A DNA stretch of 64,000 bases from Azospirillum sp. (GCA_027486405.1 JAIXPD010000038.1:48652-112651), one strand, 5' to 3'. Shown: positions 25,030-35,115, counted from the stretch's first letter. The notes: generated by a model from the sequence alone, not told the origin. Made by a program: numbers and translations.

Positions 25030-27231
25030 TCAGGCCGCCTGCTGGGCGCGCAGCGTGCTGAGCAGACTATGCAGCGAACCCGCCTCTTCGGCCAGCGTGT
25101 TCGCGGTTTGCGTCAGGGTTCCGGCGATGTCGCCGGTGCGCACCGCCTGATCGCTCACCCCCTGGATGATCGCCGCCACCTCGCCCGAGGTGCTGGCGAT
25201 CTCGCCCACCCGGTGCAGGATGTCGGTGGAGGATTCGTTCTGGCGGGCCACGGCGTCGCCGATCAAATCCTGAACCGTGCTGATGCGCTCAACCGAACCG
25301 GAGATGCGGGCGAAGGTGCCGACGGTGTCCTGAATGCTGCCGTTGATGGCCCCGACGGAGCTGGCGATCTGCACCGTGGCGTTGGCGGTTTCCTCGGCCA
25401 GCTTCTTCACCTCCGCCGCCACCACGGCAAAGCCGCGCCCGGCGCTGCCCGCCGCCGCCGCCTCGATGGTGGCGTTCAGGGCCAGCAGCTTGGTTTGGTG
25501 GGCGATGGTGGTGATGACATCGACGATCTTGCGGATCTGGTCGGTGTTTTCGCCCAGCTGCTCCACCACGCCGCGCGCGGCGGTCAATTCGTTGATGGTG
25601 GTTCCGACGACATCCGCCGCCTCGTGCGCCAGCCCCGACACCGTGCCGATGGTGTCCATCAGGGCCACGGCGCTGCTGTTGCAGGTGGCGGCGTTGCGGT
25701 TGCTCTCCGACACGAAGCTGCCCGCGCTGACGGTGCGGTCGATGGTGCTGGTCGATTGCTGGCGCAGGGCGTCGGCCACGGTGCGCAACTGGCTGGATTG
25801 GGTGGCGACTTCGGACGCGACCTGATGGACGTCCTCGATCAATTGGCGGGACAGGGCGGCGGAACGGACCTGTTCGGTCACATCGGTCCAGGACAGGGTC
25901 TTGCCGATCACGTTGCCCTGATCGTCGCACACCGTGTCCACATGGGCCTCGACCGAGGTGTCGCCGACCCGCAGCGACCGGCGCAGGCTGGGCGGGGCCG
26001 CCGGGTCGGTGCATTGCTGGGTGAAGGCGGGGCCTTGCGCCAGAAGGTCCGGCGATCCGGTGTCGATGCCGTGATCGGCGCAGAAGGTCCGCGCGGCCGG
26101 ATTGACGAAGCCAACCGTTCCGTCGGTGCGCAGCAGGGCGGTGGGGACCGGGCTGGAATCGACCATCCGCTTCATCAGCAACACCTGTTCGACGCTGCCG
26201 CGCAGGCGGCGCAGCGCTGCGCTCATCACCGCCAGTTCGTCGCCGCCGGTGCGCGGAATTTCGATGGACAGGTCGCCCGCCGCGATCTGTTCCATGGCCC
26301 GGGCGAATTTGCGCAGATTGGCGAACACCGCCACCCGCAGCAGCGCGGCCGCCGCCAGCGACACCGCCACGGCGAACAGCGCCACCATCTGGATCGCCTC
26401 GTTGCGCAGGCGTTCGGTGTTGGCAATGAAATCGCTGTTGTCGCGGGAGATTTCCGCCGAGGCCCAGGGCAGGCCGCCGTCGCCGCCGATGGCGACGGTG
26501 GTGGTGGACATGTCGACATGATCGGTGTTCTTGATGCCGATGGTTTCAAACAGCACGCCGCCCGCGCTGTCCTTGAACCGGATGTCGGCCCCCAGCACCG
26601 CCCCCAGGCTGCCCAGGATCGGCAGCGGGTCCGTCACCACCTCCAGGAAGCCGAGAACGCGGAAACCGCCGATCGGCATGATCATGCTGAACAGCGGCTG
26701 GCCCTTGTCGTTGCGCCACAACAGGGTGGCGGGGCGGCGCTTGTCCGCCAGTTCGCGCGCCTTCAAGCCCTCCAGCAGGGGGGCCACGGTGGCGACGCTG
26801 TCCTCCGCCCGGTTGCCGATGTCGGCCACCCGCTTCATCTCGGCGTCGAAGACGTTGACGGCGACCAGCTTCACCTCGCGGTCCACCACCACCGGGCGGG
26901 CCGAGATGCTTTTCAACGCCAAGGCGACCTTGGGGTATTCCTGCTTGTTGACGCTGTCGACCAGGAAGCCGTCCCGGCTCCATTCGTTGGCGTGGCCTTG
27001 CAACCATTCACTGTAATTCTTGCGGATGCGGTCGTTGACCAGAACACTGAGGGTCGCCGCGCTGCTGCTGTTGAAGGTCGCGACGGCAAAATCGCTGTAG
27101 CGTTGAGACACCCACGCCTGGCTGCCGAACAGGGCGGCCACCAGCACCCCAACCACCGACACCATCGCCCGCCGCAAGGTCCAGAAGCGGTGCCGCGCCC
27201 CGGACTCATCCACCTTCGCCAACGCCTTCAT
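25030..27231 (-). CDS. Methyl-accepting chemotaxis protein with PAS domain
   Basis: 733 residues. An N-terminal transmembrane helix (VSVVGVLVAALFGSQAWV), a large periplasmic double-domain sensor (to about residue 285), a second helix (MVALFAVAVSLAAAALLRVAVF) and a HAMP region (EQIAAGDLSIEIPRTGGDEL) are followed by a PAS-like domain (VDSSPVPTALLRTDG to GKTLSWTDVTEQ). The MCP signalling hairpin is intact at its tip: ITTIAHQTKLLALNATIEAA and GRGFAVVAAEVKKLAEETANAT. Such proteins control CheA. A GGGGAG site lies before the start. The orphan AapJ-like binding protein follows after about 90 bases, so it may present ligands to this receptor. Confidence 0.93.
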   Translation of the reverse strand: MKALAKVDESGARHRFWTLRRAMVSVVGVLVAALFGSQAWVSQRYSDFAVATFNSSSAATLSVLVNDRIRKNYSEWLQGHANEWSRDGFLVDSVNKQEYPKVALALKSISARPVVVDREVKLVAVNVFDAEMKRVADIGNRAEDSVATVAPLLEGLKARELADKRRPATLLWRNDKGQPLFSMIMPIGGFRVLGFLEVVTDPLPILGSLGAVLGADIRFKDSAGGVLFETIGIKNTDHVDMSTTTVAIGGDGGLPWASAEISRDNSDFIANTERLRNEAIQMVALFAVAVSLAAAALLRVAVFANLRKFARAMEQIAAGDLSIEIPRTGGDELAVMSAALRRLRGSVEQVLLMKRMVDSSPVPTALLRTDGTVGFVNPAARTFCADHGIDTGSPDLLAQGPAFTQQCTDPAAPPSLRRSLRVGDTSVEAHVDTVCDDQGNVIGKTLSWTDVTEQVRSAALSRQLIEDVHQVASEVATQSSQLRTVADALRQQSTSTIDRTVSAGSFVSESNRNAATCNSSAVALMDTIGTVSGLAHEAADVVGTTINELTAARGVVEQLGENTDQIRKIVDVITTIAHQTKLLALNATIEAAAAGSAGRGFAVVAAEVKKLAEETANATVQIASSVGAINGSIQDTVGTFARISGSVERISTVQDLIGDAVARQNESSTDILHRVGEIASTSGEVAAIIQGVSDQAVRTGDIAGTLTQTANTLAEEAGSLHSLLSTLRAQQAA

Positions 27232-27504
27232 GTCCGCTCCCCTGGCCGCCAGCCGACCGGCTGTTGGATTGCAACACGAACATCATCGCTTCAGACCTTG
27301 AACAATATGCGCATCAAATGTGAATGAGATGTGTATTTTCATCCACAGCCGAGAAAATCATCGTTCACGCAGAATGAACACTCTTACCAGCAGGGCATTC
27401 ATCAAATGACATCCAACCCTTCTCAAGTGGACAATCCGGAAATTCAAAACAACCCGCAGTTTTGTTCTGTTCGTTGATTGTGCAGCCGCACAAAAAATGC
27501 GCAT
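27232..27504. other. Gene-free, AT-richer promoter region of the chemoreceptor
   Basis: About 270 bases without a credible gene lie between the chemoreceptor start and the terminator of the regulator gene. The DNA is clearly richer in A and T than the genes around it, which fits a promoter region. A small inverted repeat CAGCC-GACC-GGCTG sits at 27246-27259, just upstream of the ribosome-binding site. Two copies of AAACGCTCAAACG (27620-27632, 27647-27659) flank the other side of the terminator. No specific promoter box was convincing. Confidence 0.5.
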
Positions 27505-27554
27505 AAAAAAAATACCACGGATGTCGGCGGGGCTGAAACCCGCAACATCCGTGG
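27505..27554 (-). terminator. Strong intrinsic terminator of the aap-regulator operon
   Basis: CCACGGATGT (27515-27524) pairs with ACATCCGTGG (27545-27554); an inner GCGGG/CCCGC stem extends it. On the minus strand it is followed by TATTTTTTTTA. It lies about 100 bases beyond the regulator stop and ends the aapJQMP-regulator unit before the chemoreceptor promoter. Confidence 0.9.
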
Positions 27555-27652
27555 CAGTCTGCCGAGCGCGAGGCCGCCGCGAGAAACGCTTGCGACGGGG
27601 GAGTTGGCCCGGGGTACCCAAACGCTCAAACGAACAAAACGATCGAAAACGC

Positions 27653-28360
27653 TCAAACGCCCTGCGTGACGTCCCCGGCGAAGAGATAGCCGGTGCCGTG
27701 CACGGTGATGATGAAACGCGGGTCCGCCGGATCGGGTTCGATCAGGCGGCGCAGGCGACGAACCAGACTGTCGATGGTGCGGTCGGTCGCGTCGCTTTTG
27801 CGCCGCGTCGTCGCCGTCAACAGATAGTCGCGGTTCATAACCCGCCCGGCGTTGCAGACAAAGGTGGACAGCAGCTCGAACTCGGCCCCGGTCAGGCGCA
27901 CCGGCTGATCCTGCGGATCGGTCAGGCGCATGCGGTCGAGGTAGAGCGTCCATCCGGCAAAGCAGCGGCGGCGGTCGTCGCGCGGGCTGCCGGGCGCTTG
28001 CAAACGCCGCAGCAGGTTGCGCACGCGGGCCAGGATCTCGCGCGGTTCAAAGGGCTTGGCGATGTAATCGTCGGCCCCCATCTCCAGCCCGATGATCCGG
28101 TCCAGCTTCTCGCCCCGGCTCGACACCAGGATGATGCCGATTTCCGACACCGCGCGCAGTTCGCGGGTCAGGGTCAGGCCATCCTGGCGCGGCAGGCGGA
28201 TGTCCAGCAGCACCAGATCGATGGTTTCACTGGCCAGAAGCTGCTTCAGCTCCTCCGCGCTCTTGGCCAGCCGAACGGAGAACCCCTCGTCCATCAGATA
28301 GGATTTCAGGGTTTCGCGTGTCACCGCATCGTCGTCGGTGATGGCAATGGTCGCCGCCAT
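27653..28360 (-). CDS. OmpR-family response regulator in the aap operon
   Basis: 235 residues from ATG 28360 with GGAG upstream. The receiver domain has ITDDDA (acidic pair), phospho-Asp D53 in LVLLDIRLPRQDG, Ser in ILVSSRG and Lys in YIAKPFEPREIL. The C-terminal winged helix is OmpR-type: VRLTGAEFELLSTFVCNAGRVMNRDYL, then RTIDSLVRRLRRLIEP and TVHGTGYLF. It is 38 bases downstream of aapP and ahead of a terminator, so it is probably co-transcribed with the transporter. No histidine kinase is adjacent; the cognate kinase must lie elsewhere. A role in controlling amino-acid uptake or metabolism is inferred from context. Confidence 0.9.
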   Translation of the reverse strand: MAATIAITDDDAVTRETLKSYLMDEGFSVRLAKSAEELKQLLASETIDLVLLDIRLPRQDGLTLTRELRAVSEIGIILVSSRGEKLDRIIGLEMGADDYIAKPFEPREILARVRNLLRRLQAPGSPRDDRRRCFAGWTLYLDRMRLTDPQDQPVRLTGAEFELLSTFVCNAGRVMNRDYLLTATTRRKSDATDRTIDSLVRRLRRLIEPDPADPRFIITVHGTGYLFAGDVTQGV

Positions 28361-28398
28361 GGCCGCTCCGTTCCTTTCGCCGTGGGCGTCCGCCGTCC

Positions 28399-29142
<744 letters not shown>

Positions 29143-29170
29143 GTGACAACTCTCCACAGAAGACGGCCGG

Positions 29171-30319
29171 TCAGCGGCGGTTGTAGCGGTTCGCCATGCG
29201 CTCCAGCCATTGGCTGTAGCGGGACATGCTGAAGCAGAAGATCCAGAACATCAGACCGGCGAAGACATAGACCTCGGCGAAGAAGGGACGCCATTCGGGG
29301 TCGGTCGTCGCCACCGTCGCGGCGGTCAACAGGTCGTACAGGCCGACGATGGTGACGAGCGAGGTGTCCTTGAAGCAGGAGATGAACTGGTTGACGATGG
29401 GCGGGATCACCATGCGCAGGGCCTGCGGCAGGATGATGAGCGTGGTCTTTTGCCAATAGCTCAGGCTCAGCGCGTCGGCGGCCTCATACTGGCCCTTGGG
29501 GATCGCCTGCAACCCGCCGCGCACGGCTTCGGCCAGATAGGCGGCGGTGAACAGGGTCAGACCGGCCAGCGCCCGCAGCAGCTTGTCGATGGTGACGCCT
29601 TCCGGCAGGAACAGCGGGAACATGACCGACGCCATGAACAGCACGCTGACCAGGGGCACGCCGCGCATCAGTTCGATGAAACCGACGCACAGGGACCGGA
29701 TGGCGGGCAACGAGGATTGACGGCCCAGCGCCAGCAGGATCGACAGCGGAAAGGCCAGCGTGATGGCGAAGACCGACAGCATCAGCGTGATCGGCAGGCC
29801 GCCCCACTTGTCGTTCGGCACATGGGTCAGGCCGAACACGCCGCCCCACATCAGAACGCCCATGGCGACCAGCACCAGCGCCCAGGCCCCGGCCAGCCAG
29901 GGCCGCCAGAAGGCGCGCACGCCGCTGACCCCCAGCATGGCGACGAACAGGGCGCAGGCCAGGAACGGCCGCCATTGCTCGTCGAACGGGTAGGTGCCGA
30001 AGAAGATCAGCCGGTGCTTGACCACGATGATCGACCAGCAGGCCCCGGCCGCCGCCCGGCATTCGTCGGACGTGCCGAGCCAGACGGCGTTGACCACCAG
30101 CCAATTGACCATCGGCGGCACGGCAAACCACAGAATGGCGCAGCACAGCAGGGTCAGGACCGTGTTGAGCTTGGTGTTGAACAGGTTGTTCTTGGCCCAG
30201 CCGAACGGCTTCAGCGCTGTGACGCCACCGGGAAGGCTCGTGACCGAGGCCTGGGACGGCTCTTCTTCAAAAGACGCGGCCAGGGCGGCGGTGCTGTGCG
30301 GGGTGCTGTCCTTGCTCAT
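29171..30319 (-). CDS. aapM: General L-amino acid ABC transporter permease AapM
   Basis: 382 residues starting at an ATG that overlaps the aapQ stop as ATGA. The N-terminus is a long soluble and membrane extension typical of AapM (several helices before the core, for example [20 protein letters not shown]). The conserved permease core is [26 protein letters not shown], and the EAA loop is [43 protein letters not shown]. It forms the membrane channel with AapQ. Confidence 0.93.
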   Translation of the reverse strand: MSKDSTPHSTAALAASFEEEPSQASVTSLPGGVTALKPFGWAKNNLFNTKLNTVLTLLCCAILWFAVPPMVNWLVVNAVWLGTSDECRAAAGACWSIIVVKHRLIFFGTYPFDEQWRPFLACALFVAMLGVSGVRAFWRPWLAGAWALVLVAMGVLMWGGVFGLTHVPNDKWGGLPITLMLSVFAITLAFPLSILLALGRQSSLPAIRSLCVGFIELMRGVPLVSVLFMASVMFPLFLPEGVTIDKLLRALAGLTLFTAAYLAEAVRGGLQAIPKGQYEAADALSLSYWQKTTLIILPQALRMVIPPIVNQFISCFKDTSLVTIVGLYDLLTAATVATTDPEWRPFFAEVYVFAGLMFWIFCFSMSRYSQWLERMANRYNRR

Positions 30320-31473
30320 CGCGTCACCAGTGCCACTTTGCGGTTGTACCAGTTCATGAAGCCAGCGATGCACAGGCTGATGATGAGATAGACGGCCATC
30401 ATCATCGCCACCGCTTCCACCACCTGGCCGGTCTGGTTGGCCGAGGTGTTGGTGACGCTGACCAGATCGGGATAGCCGATGGCCACCGCCAGCGAGCTGT
30501 TCTTGGTCAGGTTCAGATATTGGCTGGTCAGCGGCGGCACGATCACCCGCAGCGCCTGCGGCAGGATGATGAGGCGCAGGATGTGGGCGGGGCTGAGACC
30601 CAGCGCCAACCCGGCTTCCGTCTGGCCATGCGGCACGGCCAGGATGCCGGAGCGGACGATTTCGGCGATGAACCCGGCGGTGTAGACCGACAGACCGATC
30701 AGCAGCGCGGTGAATTCCGGCGTCACCGCCGCACCGCCTTCGAAATTGAACCCGGCCAGCACCGGCACGTCAAAGGCAAAGGGCGCGCCGCTGCCGACGA
30801 ACACCGCCACCGGCGGCAGAACGACCGAGGCCAGCGCCAGCGGCAGGGTGGGGAAGGGCTTGCCGGTGGTTTCCCGGTGCTTGCGGCCATACCGCACGAC
30901 CAGCACCGCACCAACGATGCCGAGGATCAGCGCCAGAAAGGCCCAGCCATGCCCGGCGTGCTCGACGAAGGTCGGGAATTTCAGGCCACGGTTGCTCAGG
31001 AACACGTGCGGAACCACCTCCAGCGCCTCGCGCGGGCTGGGCAGCCGGTTCATGATCGTGTACCAGACCACCAGTTGCAGCAGCAGCGGCACGTTGCGCA
31101 CGGTTTCGACGAAGACGGCGGCGAAACGCCCGACCATCCAGTTCGACGACAACCGGGCCACGCCGATGACGATGCCCAGGATCGAGGCGAGAACGATCGC
31201 CACCGCCGACACCGTCAGGGTGTTCAGCAGACCGACGACCATCGCCTTCAGATAGGTGTCGGACGCGGCGTAGGTCAGCAGACTTTCGCCGATCTCAAAG
31301 CCAGCCTCGCGGTTCAGAAACCCGAAGCCGGTGGCCACGCCGCGTTTGGACAGGTTGGTCAGGGTGTTGGACACCAGATACCAGCCGACCGCCAGCGTGC
31401 CAGACACGAACAGCGCCTGATACAGCCAGCCCCGCACGCGCGCGGAGTTCAGCGCTTGAACCAGTTTTGACAT
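30316..31473 (-). CDS. aapQ: General L-amino acid ABC transporter permease AapQ
   Basis: 385 residues from MSKLVQALNSARVRGWLYQALFV. The first helix and the long periplasmic insertion between helices (PSPREALEVVPHVFLSNRGLKFP, then two more helices) are characteristic of AapQ/BztB. The EAA loop is [42 protein letters not shown]. It partners AapM; the two are coupled by ATGA. An upstream in-frame extension to 31596 lacks a ribosome-binding site and was rejected. Confidence 0.93.
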   Translation of the reverse strand: MSKLVQALNSARVRGWLYQALFVSGTLAVGWYLVSNTLTNLSKRGVATGFGFLNREAGFEIGESLLTYAASDTYLKAMVVGLLNTLTVSAVAIVLASILGIVIGVARLSSNWMVGRFAAVFVETVRNVPLLLQLVVWYTIMNRLPSPREALEVVPHVFLSNRGLKFPTFVEHAGHGWAFLALILGIVGAVLVVRYGRKHRETTGKPFPTLPLALASVVLPPVAVFVGSGAPFAFDVPVLAGFNFEGGAAVTPEFTALLIGLSVYTAGFIAEIVRSGILAVPHGQTEAGLALGLSPAHILRLIILPQALRVIVPPLTSQYLNLTKNSSLAVAIGYPDLVSVTNTSANQTGQVVEAVAMMMAVYLIISLCIAGFMNWYNRKVALVTR

Positions 31474-31617
31474 CTCACGCTCCGTACGGGGGAGAGGAAG
31501 CGGCGCTGCCGGAAAGGCTGGAACCAAACCGCCAGCGCCGCGCCGGATGCCCGCGCCCCGCGACGACCCGTCCCCGCGTGGAAGGGGACCGATCACCGCG
31601 CGCCGTGGGCGGTCCCG

Positions 31618-32649
31618 TTACTTCAGGGGCGGGGCGTACATCAGGCCGCCTTCGGTGTAGAGCGCGTTCTGGCCGCGCGGCATCTTCAGCTTCGACCCGG
31701 CGCCGACGTTGCGCTCAAAGCTCTGGGCGTAGTTGCCGACCTGCTTGATGATGGTGTAGGCCCAGTTTTCCTCGACCCCCAGCGCCTTGCCGTTGCCGGC
31801 CGTCACACCCAGCAGGCGCTTGACGTCGGGATCGGGCGAGGTCATCGACGCATCGACGTTCTCGGACGTGATGCCCTTCTCCTCGGCCTGGACCATGGCG
31901 AAGAACGCCCAGGTCACGAGGTTGGCCCATTCATCGTCGCCCTGGCGGATGGCCGGGGACAGCGGCTCCTTGGAGATCAGCTCCGGCAGGATCAGGTAAT
32001 CGTTGGGGTTCTGCGTCTCGGCGGCGCGGATCGCGGCCAACTGCGAGGCGTCGGAGGTCAGGGCGTCGCAGCGGCCGGAGAAGAAGGCCTTGTGCAGTTC
32101 CTCGTTCTTCTCGATGACGACCGGCTTGAAGTTCATCTTGTTGGCGCGGAAGAAGTCCGCGACGTTCTGTTCGGTGGTGGTTCCGGGCAGAACGCAGACG
32201 GTGGCCCCGTTCAGCTGCTTGGCGCTCTTCAGCCCCAGCTTGGCCGACACCATGAAGCCCTGGCCGTCGTAATAGTTGGTCGGCGCGAAGTTCAGGCCGT
32301 TGGCGGTGTCACGCGACAGGGTGCGGGTGGTGTTGCGGGCCAGCAGGTCGATTTCGCCCGATTGCAGGGCGGGCAGGCGCTGTTGCGCCGACAGCGGGGT
32401 GTACTTCACCTTTTCCGAATCGCCGAACATGGCGGCGGCGACGGCGCGGCAGACGTCCACGTCCAGGCCGGTCCACTTGCCCTTGTCATCCGGTGCCGAG
32501 AAGCCATACAGGCCCAGGTTGACGCCGCACTGGACGTAGCCCTTCTGCTTCACCCCGTCGAACGTCGCCCCCGCCTGCGCGGTGCCGGTCAGAGCGAGGG
32601 GAAGAGTCACAACAGCCGCGAGAGCCGCCGCCTGGAGTTTGCTGATCAC
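31618..32649 (-). CDS. aapJ: General L-amino acid-binding periplasmic protein AapJ
   Basis: 343 residues started at GTG 32649, which has a strong AAGGAG eight bases upstream and gives a clean signal peptide (ISKLQAAALAAVVTLPLALTGTAQA). The mature protein matches AapJ: DGVKQKGYVQCGVNLGLYGFSAPD, WTGLDVDVCRAVAAAMFGD, IDLLARNTTRTLSRD, YYDGQGFMV, VCVLPGTTTEQN and the C-terminal GGLMYAPPLK. It captures a broad range of L-amino acids in the periplasm for AapQMP. First gene of the operon. Confidence 0.95.
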   Translation of the reverse strand: MISKLQAAALAAVVTLPLALTGTAQAGATFDGVKQKGYVQCGVNLGLYGFSAPDDKGKWTGLDVDVCRAVAAAMFGDSEKVKYTPLSAQQRLPALQSGEIDLLARNTTRTLSRDTANGLNFAPTNYYDGQGFMVSAKLGLKSAKQLNGATVCVLPGTTTEQNVADFFRANKMNFKPVVIEKNEELHKAFFSGRCDALTSDASQLAAIRAAETQNPNDYLILPELISKEPLSPAIRQGDDEWANLVTWAFFAMVQAEEKGITSENVDASMTSPDPDVKRLLGVTAGNGKALGVEENWAYTIIKQVGNYAQSFERNVGAGSKLKMPRGQNALYTEGGLMYAPPLK

Positions 32650-32905
32650 CGGATGTCTCCTTGCCTGAAACCCGCCCGCCCAGCCAGCCTTGCGGCCCGT
32701 TGGGAAAGGGCATGAACGATCCGACCGCCGAACCGTTCGAGAAGAGACAATCGGGTGACGCGTTGAACAACTTTGCCTGCGGATGTGAACAGGATGTGGA
32801 GCGTTGTGCACGGGTTGCGGTCAACGCTCCACACACGGCCCGGTGGTGCCCCCCCTATGGTGCCCCCGGTGGTGGCCCCGGTGGTGGCCCCGGTGACGAT
32901 TGGTG
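32650..32905. other. Intergenic region with short GGTGGTGGCCCC repeats
   Basis: About 256 bases lie between aapJ and the cupin gene, which are both on the minus strand. Near 32868-32895 the 12-base unit GGTGGTGGCCCC is repeated with a partial third copy, giving a simple-sequence patch. The aapJ-proximal half should hold the aapJ promoter, but I could not identify convincing -35/-10 or sigma-54 boxes. Confidence 0.5.
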
Positions 32906-33475
32906 TTATTGGACGGGTTTGGCCGGATCGGGCGCGCGGACCGACAGCGGGGCACCGACCTCGCCCGGATAGACGGCCAGCAGGCGCACCGGCTTGGTTC
33001 CGGCGTTCTGGCCGTAATGCCAGTTCGACGCCTCCATGAAGGCCTCCCCTTCCTTGGCGACGCGGACGGATCCGTCGTCGACATGCAGGGTCAGTTCGCC
33101 TTCCAGGATGTAGACGACGAGCGGGATCGGGTGACGGTGCTTGGGGATGACGGCACCGGGCGGGATGTGGGTGGTCCGCACGGTGATCAGCGGCTTGCCG
33201 GTGGGGTAGACGATGGGAACGCCGTCGCCATGGGTCGAGGTTTCCAACAGGACGTTGGACGTGACCGCCCCGGCGTTTTGGGCAACCTGCGCCCCGTGAT
33301 GGCCATCGTCCTGATGGTCGTCATGGGTGCCGTGGGCGCGTGCATTGGTTGCAATTCCACAAGATAAAGCCAACAAAAGGGAGGCACTGGACAGACACCG
33401 CACCGCATTGCGAAGGCTGTGGCGGGATGCGGCGACGTTGTTTAAAGTTTTCGGAAAAAGCACAACCATCTCCAT
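32906..33475 (-). CDS. Exported cupin-domain protein with a His-rich N-terminus
   Basis: About 189 residues. A signal peptide (LSSASLLLALSCGIATNARA) is followed by a histidine- and aspartate-rich segment (HGTHDDHQDDGHHG) and then a single cupin barrel: ITVRTTHIPPGAVIPKHRHPIPLVVYILEGELTLHVDDG and the second motif with AFMEASNWHYGQNAGTKPVRLLAVY. The metal ligands of a cupin (HRHP... His, and a later His in NWHYG) are present. The protein is probably periplasmic and metal-binding; the substrate is unknown. The start is uncertain (ATG 33475 or 33469). Confidence 0.75.
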   Translation of the reverse strand: MEMVVLFPKTLNNVAASRHSLRNAVRCLSSASLLLALSCGIATNARAHGTHDDHQDDGHHGAQVAQNAGAVTSNVLLETSTHGDGVPIVYPTGKPLITVRTTHIPPGAVIPKHRHPIPLVVYILEGELTLHVDDGSVRVAKEGEAFMEASNWHYGQNAGTKPVRLLAVYPGEVGAPLSVRAPDPAKPVQ

Positions 33476-33593
33476 CAAAAACCGGATGCCCTACAATCGC
33501 ATGGGTGGTCGCAAAAGGCGACCGTGCGATTTCGCACAGCAGCATGGTTTTTCCAACCGCCTGAATGGTCTATCATTCGCGTATCCACGGAGT

Positions 33594-33715
33594 GATACCG
33601 GGTTCAGAAGGTTCTGACGGTCTGAACCCGGTATCGCCCGCGACGGCGGGCGCGCGCCGGTCGGCGCGGAGCCTGCGTGGCGTATGAACGCAGCGGTCAG
33701 AAATTTTCTGACCGC
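33594..33715 (+). ncRNA. Array of five consecutive hairpins ahead of marC (candidate structured leader)
   Basis: Within 122 bases there are five perfect stems: 15 bp (33594-33608/33621-33635), 6 bp (33636-33641/33646-33651), 6 bp (33653-33658/33663-33668), 6 bp (33673-33678/33688-33693) and 10 bp (33693-33702/33706-33715). The loop of the first contains TTCTGAC, which can pair with GTCAGAA in the last stem, so two folds compete. It ends 18 bases before the marC start, in the position of a 5' leader. It fits no riboswitch class I recognise. It might also be DNA-level palindromes. Confidence 0.5.
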
Positions 33716-33733
33716 GTATCAAACGGGCCAGTG

Positions 33734-34387
33734 ATGTTCGACAGCTTTCTTCTCGCCTTCACCGCCCTGTTTTCAATCGTCAACCCGATCGCCATGGCGT
33801 TGATCTTCAGCCAAGTGACCGCCGGGCGCAGCCCGCGCGAACGCGCCCGGCTGGCCAGCCTGGTCAGCGCCTATTCCGCGCTGGTCATGCTGACGGCGCT
33901 GTGGGCCGGGGCCTATGTGCTGAATTTCTTCGGCATTTCGCTGGCCGCGCTGCGGATCGCCGGTGGCTTCGTCGTCGCCGAACGGGCGTGGGCCTTGCTG
34001 TCGGCCCCCGAAGCGCACGAAGCCAAAAAGCAGGAGCAGGCCGCCCCGGCCGAAACCGCCGAGGAGTCGGCCTTCTTCCCGCTGACCATTCCATTCACAA
34101 CCGGGCCGGGGACGATTTCGGTCGCCATCGCGCTGGGATCGACCCGCCCGACCGACAGCGCCGCGCTGGGGGCCTTCTTCCTGGGCATGTCGGCGGCGGC
34201 CCTGGCGATTTCCGCTCTGATCTGGCTGTCCTACCGCTCTGCCGACCGTCTGGTCGCCCTGCTGGGCCACACCCGCGCCCGCGTGCTGACCCGCCTGTTC
34301 GCCTTCCTGCTGTTCTGCGTCGGCGTGCAAATCCTGCTGAACGGCATCACCGACGCGCTGGGGCCGCTGCTGGCCGGGCGGAAGTAG
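33734..34387 (+). CDS. MarC family integral membrane protein
   Basis: 217 residues with about six transmembrane helices. MFDSFLLAFTALFSIVNPIAMALIFSQVT is the MarC N-terminal signature; FFGISLAALRIAGGFVVAERAWALL and FFPLTIPFTTGPGTISVAIAL are the other conserved blocks (the PLTIPF..GPG motif). MarC/SnatA proteins are inner-membrane proteins with mostly unclear roles; some are linked to amino-acid export. A charged loop (EAHEAKKQEQ) separates the halves. Expression may be controlled by the hairpin array upstream. Confidence 0.88.
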   Translation: MFDSFLLAFTALFSIVNPIAMALIFSQVTAGRSPRERARLASLVSAYSALVMLTALWAGAYVLNFFGISLAALRIAGGFVVAERAWALLSAPEAHEAKKQEQAAPAETAEESAFFPLTIPFTTGPGTISVAIALGSTRPTDSAALGAFFLGMSAAALAISALIWLSYRSADRLVALLGHTRARVLTRLFAFLLFCVGVQILLNGITDALGPLLAGRK

Positions 34388-34399
34388 GGGGAGGCTGCA

Positions 34400-34804
34400 T
34401 CACGTTAAAGCGTCTGAAGGCGGATCATCTGATGACGGGCCGACGCGCAGGATGCGGCGCAAGGCGCGCCCACGCAGCATCTGATCGTGCAGAAACCCCA
34501 ACACATCCACCACACCATCGTCCCCAACCCGGAAGACGATGAGATGACGGGGAGCGTGAATCCGCTCCGCCGGATCCGCAACATGGGTGCGGCTGTGCCA
34601 AACGTGATACAAACCGACGCGGCGATTGAGGGTGCGCACCCACTCCACGCCACCCCGCTCCGGGGCATCCGCCACATCCTGCATCGCCTGGACGAGGAGG
34701 GCTGCGTAGCGCCGACGGCCCGCAGCGTGAAAACGCTCTTCGCTCCAATCCAGGATCCGGTCGAGATCGTTTTCCGCCGCCGCCGACAGGCGGAACACGC
34801 TCAC
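34400..34804 (-). CDS. ParE/RelE-type toxin
   Basis: 134 residues from a GTG that overlaps the antitoxin stop (GTGA). The pattern FRLSAAAENDLDRILDWSEERFHAAGRRRYAALLVQAMQDVADAP followed by LYHVWHSRTH and HLIVFRVGDDGVVDVLGFLHDQM is that of the ParE/RelE fold, with the usual conserved LxxAxxDL start and the C-terminal ..VLHD.M region. ParE toxins poison DNA gyrase; RelE cuts mRNA; the sequence suggests ParE. The C-terminal 25 residues (RALRRILRVGPSSDD...) are longer than usual. Confidence 0.82.
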   Translation of the reverse strand: MSVFRLSAAAENDLDRILDWSEERFHAAGRRRYAALLVQAMQDVADAPERGGVEWVRTLNRRVGLYHVWHSRTHVADPAERIHAPRHLIVFRVGDDGVVDVLGFLHDQMLRGRALRRILRVGPSSDDPPSDALT

Positions 34805-35115
34805 GCGCGACCGTTGCGGTTCAAGGCCCGGTTCCGCGCTCGGCTTTCCAGCCGGTGGTTCAGGGAGTCCAACAACGCCTTTTGGCCCGCAGCACCGTCC
34901 ACCAACCGGAACGCTCCGCGCTCCACATCCGCGATCCCACGTTCGGCCACCGCCTCGATGGCGGCCAGGCTGGCGCGCTCTGCGTCCAGATCCTCCTGGT
35001 AACGGCGCAGGGCCTCCCGAACCACCTCGTTGGCGTCTTGATGGTGCCCGTCCGCAACCTGCTGATCAACGAAGCGATTCAACCGGTCCGTCAGGCTGAA
35101 AGTCCGACCGCTCAC
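34801..35115 (-). CDS. ParD/CopG-type antitoxin
   Basis: 104 residues from GTG 35115, placed 5-6 bases after AGGAGG; an in-frame ATG further upstream would overlap paaK and lacks a site. The N-terminal ribbon-helix-helix is FSLTDRLNRFVDQQVADGHHQDANEVVREALRRYQED, typical of ParD. The C-terminal part is helical and should wrap the toxin. It would neutralise the co-translated ParE and repress the pair. The operon lies 66 bases downstream of paaK on the same strand, so it may also be read through from the phenylacetate operon. Confidence 0.83.
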   Translation of the reverse strand: MSGRTFSLTDRLNRFVDQQVADGHHQDANEVVREALRRYQEDLDAERASLAAIEAVAERGIADVERGAFRLVDGAAGQKALLDSLNHRLESRARNRALNRNGRA

